From JAKALD01 sp963817785 (GTDB lineage: Bacteria; Pseudomonadota; Gammaproteobacteria; Burkholderiales; SG8-39): a DNA stretch of 64,000 nucleotides. Shown here piece by piece: positions 17,053 through 24,490 of this stretch. The DNA lies in the NCBI GenBank assembly GCA_963817785.1, contig CAWFPL010000002.1, forward strand, positions 1,483,673-1,547,672, written 5' to 3'. Under the pieces are notes generated by a model. That model had not been told where the DNA came from, made no database searches, and saw only the letters and a list, made by a program, of their open reading frames with translations. The translations under genes were made by a program, and so were the position numbers. Each line of letters opens with the position of its first letter. Within the stretch, counting starts at the first letter, position 1.

Positions 17053-17824
17053 ACTCAAGTGTCCATCTAGCGCTGGAACTCCGCCGATAAGGTGTGTCCC
17101 AGCGGCGTTCGCCGGTTTGGGTGCCGCGCACAAACGCCGATACCGTACTCGAGTTCTTGCCCAACACAGACTGCAGCGTGAGCCGGTGCTCCGCGTCGCT
17201 CTCCCAGTAGAACTCGGAGGATATTTCAGTCAGGCCGCGAAAGCGCGCCTCGCTCTCGCGTGCCCTGCGCTTGAGCGTGTTCATTTGTCCGCCTATGACG
17301 GTGAACCACGGCAGCCATCCTGCAAGCATCAGCCAGTTTATCCATTCGAGGGGCACGCTGTGGATTGCCTCCGGCCGCAAATGCATCAGCAGGTTGATGA
17401 CGAGAGCGTATGCCGCCAGCGTGTAGAGCGTGATCACTGTGAACTCGCGCAAATTGAGGCGATAGACGCCGAACAGAAACACGAAGAAGCAGCCGAACAA
17501 CGCAACGCTACGGCCGTTGTCCATGTGGTAGACGATGTACATCCGAATGGTAACTGCGGCCAGAATCTGGAAGCGCGTAAGGCTGGGATCCTCGAAGCGA
17601 AGGTTTAATCCCGAGCGAATGACCACATACATCCCCAGGTTGATCGCGACGAACACTGACACAATTCTCAGCGCGGCCGATGCCGGAAGCAGGCCGAATT
17701 TCCAGGCAACCGCCGCCAGCGCCGTAGCCAAGACATAGCGAAGCGCAGCGAGACCGAAGCGACGCAGACGCAAGGCCTGCTTCGCGTCGAGCGAAGGTGG
17801 GATCAAAACAGCGGCCACGTTCAT
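17042..17824 (-). pseudogene. Truncated membrane sensor protein (MASE/PAS-type, probably once a diguanylate cyclase)
   Basis: About 260 residues remain. Five or six hydrophobic helices (YVLATALAAVAWKFGLLPA, VSVFVAINLGMYVVI, FGCFFVFLFGVYRL, VITLYTLAAYALVINLL, WLMLAGWLPWFTVIGG) lead into a coiled linker and the start of a PAS domain (FRGLTEISSEFYWESDAEHRL). The reading then runs into the IS end at 17034-17052, so the output domain is missing. It lies directly downstream of the GGDEF-EAL gene on the same strand, so both may have been one signalling operon. Confidence 0.75.
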
Positions 17825-17836
17825 ATGCACTAATCG

Positions 17837-20800
17837 TCATCCGGCGGGAGACGGGGTCAGAAATTTTGTTTCAAAAATGTCGCTTGGCACCGGCTTGCTG
17901 AATACAAAGCCCTGCATTTCGTCGCACTTCAGCAACCGCAGCAGGCGCGATTGCTCCTCGGTTTCGACGCCTTCTGCCACCACCTTGAGTTCTAGCGAAT
18001 GTGCCAGGTTGATGATAGTGGACACCAGCGCCAGTCCCTCCGGTTCAGCAGTCATGTTGGTCACGAACGAGCGGTCTATTTTCAGCGTGTCCACCGGCAG
18101 TTTGGCCAGGTAGCTGAGCGAGGAGAAGCCGGTGCCGAAGTCGTCGATGGCGATGCGTACGCCCATTTGGCGGATTGCCTGCAGGCTGGCAATATTGTGC
18201 TTGACGTTCTCCATGATCAGGCTTTCGGTGATTTCCAGTTCCAGTCCCGCCGCCGCATGCTCTTCGATACCGATTACCTGGCTGATCTCGTCGACGAAGC
18301 CGCGATTGCGCAGTTGCAGCGGCGACACGTTCACCGCGATGCGCACGGCGGGCAGGCCCGCGGCGCGCCAGCGCAGATAATCTTCGATAGCTTTCTTCAG
18401 CGCCCAGCGCCCGACGTCATAGATCAATCCCGTTTCTTCCAGGATCGGGATGAACCGGCCCGGCGGCACCAGGCCGGTGCGCGGATCGTTCCACCGGATC
18501 AGCGCCTCGGCGCTGGTGAGCTTGCCGCTCGCGAGGTTCACCTTGGGCTGGTAATGGAGCACGAATTCTTCATTGTCTAGTGCCTGGCGCAGTTGATTTT
18601 CCAGTGTGAGGCTGGCTGCCACGGTTTCGGTCATTGCCTGCGTGTAGAACAGGTATCGCTCACCTCTCCCTTTGGTCTTCTTGAGGGCGGCCTCGGCGTT
18701 CCTAAACAATGTGTCGGCGTCGGCGCCGTCATCCGGAAATACGGCTACGCCGACCCTGGCGGCGATCCGGAACACGGCGTCGTTCAGGCGAAACGGATGG
18801 TCCATGAACGCTTGCATTGTCGTCTCGAGTAGCTGTGCACCGTCGCCTTCTTCCTTTACGATCGGCAGCACCGTGGCAAAGTGGTCTGCATCCAGCCGCG
18901 CCACGAGATTGGCATCCCCTGAGTCCCGCTTCAGCCAATCGGCCACTTGCCGCAGGAGCGCGTCGCCGGCCGGCCGGCCGAGGCTGTCGTTGATGCTCTT
19001 GAAGCGCTCCAGATCGATCAGGAGGACGGCAAGCTTGTGCCCGCCGCTGGCGGCGCTGTGCAGGTACTGCCCCACTCGCTCTAGAAACAACCTGCGGTTG
19101 GCAAGTCCGGTGAGCGCATCGTAGTAGGCGAGGTAATCGAGACGCGCCTGCTTGTCGATGTGATCAATCGCGAACGCGATGTCGTCCGTCAGTTCCGTCA
19201 ACAGCTTCAACTCGTCTTCATGGAAGAATTCAATCTCGCTGGCGTACAGCGCAAGCACGCCTACCGCTTCATCCGAAACAAGCAGCGGCAAAACCGCCAT
19301 CGCGCGAACTCCGGATTCAACATATTGCTTGCCAAACAAGACCTGGGGGTCGCTTTGCGAATCGTTGGACACGATGGCTTTTTTCTCCCTGAGCGCCCGT
19401 GCAACCATGGTATTTGGCGCGTCCTCAGTCGACGACAAGATGCCCTTGATCGCGGTCAGAAGCGCCTCATCCTTTCCCGCCGAGGCGACCGGGACAATCT
19501 TCATCGCGCTACGATCGACGATGGCGATCAAGGCCATGCGGAACCCGCCTGTGTCGACCGCGATCCGGCAGGCTTGCCGGAACAACTCGTCGCGGTCGCG
19601 CGCGCGTATGATCATCGTATTGATGCTGCTGAGCACGGCATAGACGCGGTTGAGGTGTGTGATCCGGGCTTCCGCTGCCTTGCGTTCGGTGATGTCGCGC
19701 ATTGACGCCTGAATGGCTGGTTCTCCATCGTAGATAATTGACGTGCCCTGGACTGCCAAGTCTATTACCGTGCCATCCAGCTTAAGATATTTCTCCTCAA
19801 GCGGCGGTGTGGCGCCGCCATTGGAGGCAATGCTCTTCATCCGCGCCATCGCCATTTGTCGGAAGTCCGGGTGAAGCCGATCGAGGACGGGTGTTCCTAC
19901 CAGGTCTTGCGCAGAAGTTGCGCCAAACATCTTGATAGCGGCCGGATTGACATAAATCAGCTTTCCGCCCCGGTGAACAGCAAGCGGTTCGGGCGACCAT
20001 TCGATCAAAGCGCGGTAGCGCTCCTCGCTCTGGCGTAGCGCCTGATCCGCCTGCTTACGGTCGCTGATGTCCTGCACGGTACCCTCAGCGCTTAGTGGAC
20101 TGCCATCCGCAGCATATTTGAATGCGGCTTTCTGACGCACCCAACGGATCTCGTTTCCGATCACGATGCGGTGCTCATGGTCAAAGGCAGCACCCTTGAG
20201 CGCCGCCTGCCAGGCGCGATTGACAGCGCCGCGGTCTTCCGGTTGGGTGCGGGCCAGATAACCCTGAAGAGTTTCCGTGCTGCCCTCGGGCAAACCGAGA
20301 ATGCGACAGGCCTCGGCAGACAGTCGCAACGTGTCCGCGGTGATGTCGCTGACCCAGCTGCCGACGTTGCCGACCATCTGCGCCCGGTTCAATTCCGCCT
20401 GAGTCGCCTCCAGGACGACCGTCCGGCGGCCAAGCGCGCGCGCCATTACCTGGTTGCGTACTGCGTACTCGAGACCCTCGACCAACTGCTTCTCCGCCAC
20501 ACGGCCGTGTTGGAGCACCAGCACAAACAGAATCGTCAGCCCGGCGGCAAGTTGCACGCCGAACGGATTTTGGACCAACGCGAGATGCAGCATCGGTGGC
20601 AGCACGACGCCACCAGTGAAAAGAACTGTCGCAATGCGAAACGGCGACATGATGATGACGTCGATACCTGCGACGCCGACCAGGACGAGCAGGTCGAGCA
20701 TGTAGAAAAGGTACTGCCCTTCGGTCCAGAAGAACCACACCGAGGCACCCCATCCGAAGCCGGCGAGGGATACGGCGAAAATCATCCACCTGACCCAAGG

Positions 20801-21067
20801 CAATGCGTCCTCACCGCGGGACCGGGCCAAGCGGACACGGTAGCCGATCCCGATCATGAGCAGCAAGGGCGGGTTAATCAGGCATAGCCATGCGACGGCC
20901 CGCGGCCACCCTGTTACCGGCGCTTGAAACCACGCCAACAGTATCGTGCCGAGCGGCGACGTTATCGCGGCCGCTATGGCCCGGTCGGTAAATACATTAA
21001 CGCGCTCCGCCAATACCGTCTGGGCGATCTGGGCCTCGTCGAGTTCGAGTACCTCCGGGAGGGGCAT
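17837..21067 (-). CDS. Membrane PAS-PAS-GAF-GGDEF-EAL protein, probable c-di-GMP phosphodiesterase
   Basis: 1076 residues. ATG 21067 is preferred over TTG 21073 because AAGGA then lies 8 bases upstream. Order: five membrane helices (about 30-180), PAS (225-345), second PAS (350-470), GAF (485-640), GGDEF (650-805), EAL (820-1070). The GGDEF signature is degenerate (ARLDADHF), so cyclase activity is unlikely. The EAL residues look intact: SAEALIRW, DDFGTGFSSLSYL, KIDRSFV and VAEGVET. It probably hydrolyses c-di-GMP in response to an unknown signal. It is transposon cargo. Confidence 0.9.
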   Translation of the reverse strand: MPLPEVLELDEAQIAQTVLAERVNVFTDRAIAAAITSPLGTILLAWFQAPVTGWPRAVAWLCLINPPLLLMIGIGYRVRLARSRGEDALPWVRWMIFAVSLAGFGWGASVWFFWTEGQYLFYMLDLLVLVGVAGIDVIIMSPFRIATVLFTGGVVLPPMLHLALVQNPFGVQLAAGLTILFVLVLQHGRVAEKQLVEGLEYAVRNQVMARALGRRTVVLEATQAELNRAQMVGNVGSWVSDITADTLRLSAEACRILGLPEGSTETLQGYLARTQPEDRGAVNRAWQAALKGAAFDHEHRIVIGNEIRWVRQKAAFKYAADGSPLSAEGTVQDISDRKQADQALRQSEERYRALIEWSPEPLAVHRGGKLIYVNPAAIKMFGATSAQDLVGTPVLDRLHPDFRQMAMARMKSIASNGGATPPLEEKYLKLDGTVIDLAVQGTSIIYDGEPAIQASMRDITERKAAEARITHLNRVYAVLSSINTMIIRARDRDELFRQACRIAVDTGGFRMALIAIVDRSAMKIVPVASAGKDEALLTAIKGILSSTEDAPNTMVARALREKKAIVSNDSQSDPQVLFGKQYVESGVRAMAVLPLLVSDEAVGVLALYASEIEFFHEDELKLLTELTDDIAFAIDHIDKQARLDYLAYYDALTGLANRRLFLERVGQYLHSAASGGHKLAVLLIDLERFKSINDSLGRPAGDALLRQVADWLKRDSGDANLVARLDADHFATVLPIVKEEGDGAQLLETTMQAFMDHPFRLNDAVFRIAARVGVAVFPDDGADADTLFRNAEAALKKTKGRGERYLFYTQAMTETVAASLTLENQLRQALDNEEFVLHYQPKVNLASGKLTSAEALIRWNDPRTGLVPPGRFIPILEETGLIYDVGRWALKKAIEDYLRWRAAGLPAVRIAVNVSPLQLRNRGFVDEISQVIGIEEHAAAGLELEITESLIMENVKHNIASLQAIRQMGVRIAIDDFGTGFSSLSYLAKLPVDTLKIDRSFVTNMTAEPEGLALVSTIINLAHSLELKVVAEGVETEEQSRLLRLLKCDEMQGFVFSKPVPSDIFETKFLTPSPAG

Positions 21068-21073
21068 CAGCAA

Positions 21074-21521
21074 CTTCCTTTGCGTTTGGCTACTGCGATC
21101 GCTCTCACATCAGTCGCGCAGTCAGCGCGCGACCCCGGCGGTCCGTCAATCTGAGAGAAAGCACACAGTGATGTGTACCATTCGCTGCATTATCGTAACT
21201 GCTTAGATGGACGCCCCCGGTTTGTCAAACGATCCTTCGATGAGGACAAGCAGAGAAGACTTGCGGCCATAGATCCGGACTGTGCGTGAGGCCTGAGGCC
21301 TCGGTCCCTGATGGAATCGGCTGACGGGGGCCTCATCACACCCGCGCTCTCGGAGAGCTGAGCAGTTATCAGGCTTACCCCGTCCAGGTCTTACCTTTCT
21401 TGCCATCATTTTCACGATCGCCTGAGCAATTCGGCGGAAGTCCTCGTTTCTCTTGCTAAGCCGGTTTTGCGTTCAATTCACTACGTTCAATCCTCACTAC
21501 GTTCAATCCTGCGCGCCGCGC
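21074..21521. other. Intergenic region between GGDEF-EAL gene and IS110-family gene
   Basis: No gene is supported. It must hold the promoter of the GGDEF-EAL gene and one flank of the IS110-type element. The tandem CTACGTTCAATCCT-like copies at about 21481-21507 are visible. Nothing else can be assigned. Confidence 0.4.
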
Positions 21522-22559
21522 TCAGTGCGTTGGCCGCGCGGGCACATAGTTGAGCTCAAGGTGTCGTCCGTGCGCAAGCAGCGCCCAGGCGACGCGCGCG
21601 TTCTTCGCGGCAAGCGCCACCGCGGCGACATTCTTGTTGCGTCGGGCAAGCAGCTTTCCGAGCCACGCCTCGGCCGCCTCGGGCTGGCGCTCGACGTGCC
21701 GGATCACCGCGCGCGCCCCGTGAATCAAGAGCGTTCGCAGGTACACGTCGCCGCGCTTGCTGATGTGCCCGGACCGGGTCTTACCCCCGCTGCCCGTGTG
21801 CCGCGGCACAAGCCCCAGCCACGCGGGCACTTGCCGGGCGTTCTCGAAGGCTCGCGCATCGCCCAGCGTCGCCACGTAGGCGCTCGCCGTGAGCGGCCCG
21901 ATGCCGGCGATCTCTTCGATTCGGCGGCTTTGCTCGTTGCCGCGGTGCCAGCGCCGGATCTCGAGCTCGAGTTCGCCCGCCTGGCGATCGAGCTCCCTCA
22001 GGTGCTCGCCCAGGCGCTGCACGAGCTCGCGCATCAGGCCCGGCAGCCCGTTCTCGTCATCGCCCAGGATCGACGGCAGGTGCTTGGCGATGTGGCCGAT
22101 GCCCTGTGGGATCACGATGCCGTATTCGGCGAGCAGCCCCCGGATCTGGTTGGCTTGCGCGGTGCGCGCCTTCACAAAGCTCTGCCGCGCCCGGTGCAGC
22201 CCGAGCACCGCCTGCTGCTCGATCGTCTTCACCGGCACGAAGCGCATGTTCGGGCGCGCGACCGCCTCGCAAATCGCCTCCGCGTCGTTGCGGTCGCTCT
22301 TGTTGGTCTTCACGTAGGGCTTCACGAACTGCGGGGCCATCAGGCACACCGTGTGGCCCAGCTCGGTGAGCTTTCGCGCCCAGTAGTGCGCGCTCCCACA
22401 GGCCTCCATCCCAACCCGGCAGGGCTCGAGCCTCGCGAAGAACGCGAGCACGTCCTTGCGCTTGAGCTGCTTGCGCATCCCCGCATGCCCTCGCTCGTCC
22501 ACGCCGTGCACCTGAAACACGTTCTTGGCCAAATCGATCCCGATCGTTGTAAGCTTCAT
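21522..22559 (-). CDS. IS110-family transposase
   Basis: 345 residues. The N-terminal DEDD RuvC-like domain has TTIGIDLAKNVFQVHGVD and KTNKSDRNDAEAICEA; the C-terminal transposase_20 domain has IEEIAGIGPLTASAYVATLG, PAWLGLVPR and KRGDVYLRTLLIHGAR. It appears full length. IS110-type elements integrate with a bridge RNA made from a flanking noncoding end, so the ~400 bp at 21074-21521 or the bases just upstream of 22559 may encode one. No inverted repeats are expected. Confidence 0.92.
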   Translation of the reverse strand: MKLTTIGIDLAKNVFQVHGVDERGHAGMRKQLKRKDVLAFFARLEPCRVGMEACGSAHYWARKLTELGHTVCLMAPQFVKPYVKTNKSDRNDAEAICEAVARPNMRFVPVKTIEQQAVLGLHRARQSFVKARTAQANQIRGLLAEYGIVIPQGIGHIAKHLPSILGDDENGLPGLMRELVQRLGEHLRELDRQAGELELEIRRWHRGNEQSRRIEEIAGIGPLTASAYVATLGDARAFENARQVPAWLGLVPRHTGSGGKTRSGHISKRGDVYLRTLLIHGARAVIRHVERQPEAAEAWLGKLLARRNKNVAAVALAAKNARVAWALLAHGRHLELNYVPARPTH

Positions 22560-22690
22560 AGCGGACGCTCCTTTCCGTTTTCAGTGGCTGGTTAAAACTC
22601 TTCCACTTTGGCACCTCGATGCCGGTTCAGGAAGGGGGCGTCCATCCCATTACACCCCGCCCATGCCTATAACGTCCTCTCTTTGCAAGA

Positions 22691-23134
22691 TCACCCCGAT
22701 GATGACCCGTACTGCGTTGAAACCAATGTGATTCGAACCATCCACGCGTCGCTCTTTGCAAGATCCTCACCCGTCACCGGGCTCAATCTATAAGTCCCTG
22801 AGGGAACAGGAGAATCACCCGTTGACACGTCCATCTTTGCAAGCACGCGTTCACCCCGCCGGGCGTCCCGCTCGCGCTGCAAGCTGCAGTTGCGCTCGCG
22901 GTACTCCGGGTGCGCGTGCCGGTACTCGCGCCAGTAATCACGGTGGCGTTCGGCCCACGATCGTTGTGCTCTGGACTGGTTATCTCGGTACTCGGGGTCG
23001 CCCTGGCGACGCTGCCGCTGCCAGCGACGTCGTCGCTCACGCTGACACACAGGCGATGCGCAGAAACACTGCTTGGGAGTTTGCGCACGCGGATGGAATG
23101 GCTTGCCACAGCCAGCGCACTGCTTGCTCTGCAT
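22691..23134 (-). CDS. Cys-rich zinc-finger-like hypothetical protein
   Basis: 147 residues. The N-terminus has CAGCGKPFHPRAQ followed by CFCASPVCQRERRRRWQ, a likely C2-C2 zinc site, then an Arg/Tyr/Trp-rich helical repeat (DPEYRDNQSRAQRSW, HRDYWREYRHAHPEYRERN). I have seen proteins of this type next to insertion sequences, but the function is unknown; nucleic-acid binding is inferred from the basic, Cys-rich composition. Confidence 0.6.
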   Translation of the reverse strand: MQSKQCAGCGKPFHPRAQTPKQCFCASPVCQRERRRRWQRQRRQGDPEYRDNQSRAQRSWAERHRDYWREYRHAHPEYRERNCSLQRERDARRGERVLAKMDVSTGDSPVPSGTYRLSPVTGEDLAKSDAWMVRITLVSTQYGSSSG

Positions 23135-23327
23135 GGACGGGCCTCATCAGAGGAACCATCCACAAGCCTCGGCGATTAACCCTGCCGCCGATACTTCTGC
23201 CTTGGCCACCACGAACGCGGCGGCCGGTCAACTCAGCTTACTGGGTCACTTTCGTGAGCAGACGGTGGGTCAATTCCCATGAGCGCTGAGGGACGGCTAT
23301 ATGACGAAGCCCTACAGCAAGAAATTT
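23135..23327. other. Possible 5' end of another insertion sequence, truncated
   Basis: Similar repeats GGGTCACTTTCGTGAGC (about 23242) and GGGTCAATTCCCATGAGC (about 23269) look like the multiple terminal repeats of IS21-type elements. They are followed by a plausible start reading MTKPYSKKF at about 23301, which is cut by the IS4-family right end at 23328. This fragment shows that a deletion fused it to the solo IS end. Confidence 0.4.
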
Positions 23328-23375
23328 TTTACACCGCCGCTTCTAGCGCTGCGAACCTAAAGTAAGTGCCATTCG
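23328..23375 (-). mobile_element. Solo right end of the IS4-family element
   Basis: 48 bp identical to positions 15907-15954 of the complete IS, including the whole 19-bp inverted repeat, in the same orientation. CCTTAGGG follows at once. It is the remaining right end of a second IS copy. Confidence 0.85.
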
Positions 23376-23485
23376 CCTTAGGGCGCGAAGTTGATAAATC
23401 GCCCTGCTTTTGCGGCAGCTTTCTAGAGCACGCGCAGTCTGCCTCTGGCTACAGTGGGAAATCCAGCCACGTTTGAGGCTCGCTC

Positions 23486-23734
23486 ATGCGCCTGCCGCTC
23501 CCGCTGCCTGAAGACCACGATCTCGCCGCTTTCCTCGAGGCGCGCTACGCCGCGATGCCCGATGAGCGGCTCCAGATCGAGCCGCCGTTCGTACCTAAAA
23601 CGCGTGACGGCGTATTGACGGCGCTGCACTATTTTTTCCAGAACAACCCGGTGGTGTTCCTGGGCGGGTGCGCGGTGACGGTCGCGGCGCTCCTCGACAT
23701 CGCGTTTCGGATGCTGCGGGCGGTGTTCGGATGA
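23486..23734 (+). CDS. Small membrane protein, element backbone
   Basis: 82 residues: a hydrophilic N-terminal half (LPEDHDLAAFLEARYAAMPDE) and one C-terminal membrane helix (VVFLGGCAVTVAALLDIAFRML). The stop overlaps the next start (ATGA at 23731). The family is not recognised. It lies just outside the composite insertion and so probably belongs to the original element. Confidence 0.6.
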   Translation: MRLPLPLPEDHDLAAFLEARYAAMPDERLQIEPPFVPKTRDGVLTALHYFFQNNPVVFLGGCAVTVAALLDIAFRMLRAVFG

Positions 23735-24003
23735 CCGGCGTTGGGAGCATCGAAGCTGATGAAGGCGAGCGAAACAGAAAGAGAATCCACAGGCGCCTTC
23801 TGGGCGCGGCGAGTTCGGCGATGTTCGGGGAACTGGCGAAGCTGCTCGAAGGCGCAGCCGGATGCGGCGCTCTTGATGTGAGCCGGGACGAAATCAGGAG
23901 CGCCTTCGACTCGCTCTACACACGATTGCGCCTATTCTCGGATAGCGTCGAACGATGGCGGCTGTGGGCTCCGCGCCAGAGGAGCGGCCAGTTACTGCCT
24001 TGA
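23731..24003 (+). CDS. Small hypothetical protein, coupled to the preceding gene
   Basis: 90 residues, charged and helical (RNRKRIHRRLLGAASSAMFGELAKLLE), with no membrane helix or signal. ATG 23731 overlaps the upstream stop, which fixes the start. Function is unknown. Confidence 0.5.
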   Translation: MTGVGSIEADEGERNRKRIHRRLLGAASSAMFGELAKLLEGAAGCGALDVSRDEIRSAFDSLYTRLRLFSDSVERWRLWAPRQRSGQLLP

Positions 24004-24195
24004 CACCGGCGGGGCTTGTCGCGCATCGAGCAGGAGATCGCACGATGCGAATTTGCAGTGCACCACCACCTACCCGCGAATTATGGACGCAAGCTGCGCC
24101 GGCTTAATCGCCTTTTACGAGGCGCAGCGTCGGATCCGGCGCAAACGGGTTTGCCGGGTCGGTTGGAGGGGCGGTAAGCCAGACATCGGCCAGCA

Positions 24196-24405
24196 TCAAC
24201 GGAGTGCGCGTGGCAAAGCTGGTGTTCGCGCGTGTGCCGCGCGGGTGAGCCACTCGAGCTTGCTGCGAACCGCCGCGAGGAGATCAACCTTTGACAGTGC
24301 GTTGCTGCGCGCCAAGGCGTCCGCGAGGGCGCAAAACAGATGTATCTGATCGCGTAGAAGTTTGTCCATTTTTTCGCGCACCTCGACAAGGTGTTGATCG
24401 GTCAC
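24196..24405 (-). CDS. Small hypothetical helical protein
   Basis: 69 residues from GTG 24405, which has a G-rich ribosome site (AAGGGGG). The sequence (VREKMDKLLRDQIHLFCALADALARSNALSKVDLLAAVRSKLEWL in parts) is strongly amphipathic and helical. It is divergent from the GspE-like gene. An upstream extension of the frame overlaps that gene and is rejected. Confidence 0.45.
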   Translation of the reverse strand: MTDQHLVEVREKMDKLLRDQIHLFCALADALARSNALSKVDLLAAVRSKLEWLTRAAHARTPALPRALR

Positions 24406-24490
24406 GGCGGGGCCCCCTTCGGTTGTTCTCCTGCAAGCGTAATCAGATAAGGATGCGGCGGGCAAGGCTCGGAGAGCTGGAGGACTTGGC

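Larger units (their letters stand above)
14408..23383. mobile_element. Composite-transposon-like insertion with 8-bp target duplication
   Basis: CCTTAGGG occurs at 14408-14415, directly before the left inverted repeat of the IS4-family element, and again at 23376-23383, directly after a second copy of that element's right end. The 8960-bp unit between them is therefore bounded like a single transposition product. The left IS is complete; the right one is reduced to 48 bp. Cargo: an IS remnant inside a sensor gene, a GGDEF-EAL protein, an IS110-family element and a zinc-finger-like gene. It lies between the TumE/TumA pair and further backbone genes. Confidence 0.75.

Noticed and set aside
21453..22595. 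380-codon plus-strand open frame
   Set aside because: Antisense to the complete IS110-family transposase, which has clear DEDD and C-terminal motifs.
22670..22850. CTTTGCAAG recurring at about 70-90-bp spacing, CRISPR-like at first sight
   Set aside because: Only three short copies, unequal spacing and no conserved repeat longer than about ten bases; they fall in the 3' part of the Cys-rich gene and its flank. No CRISPR array is seen in the window.
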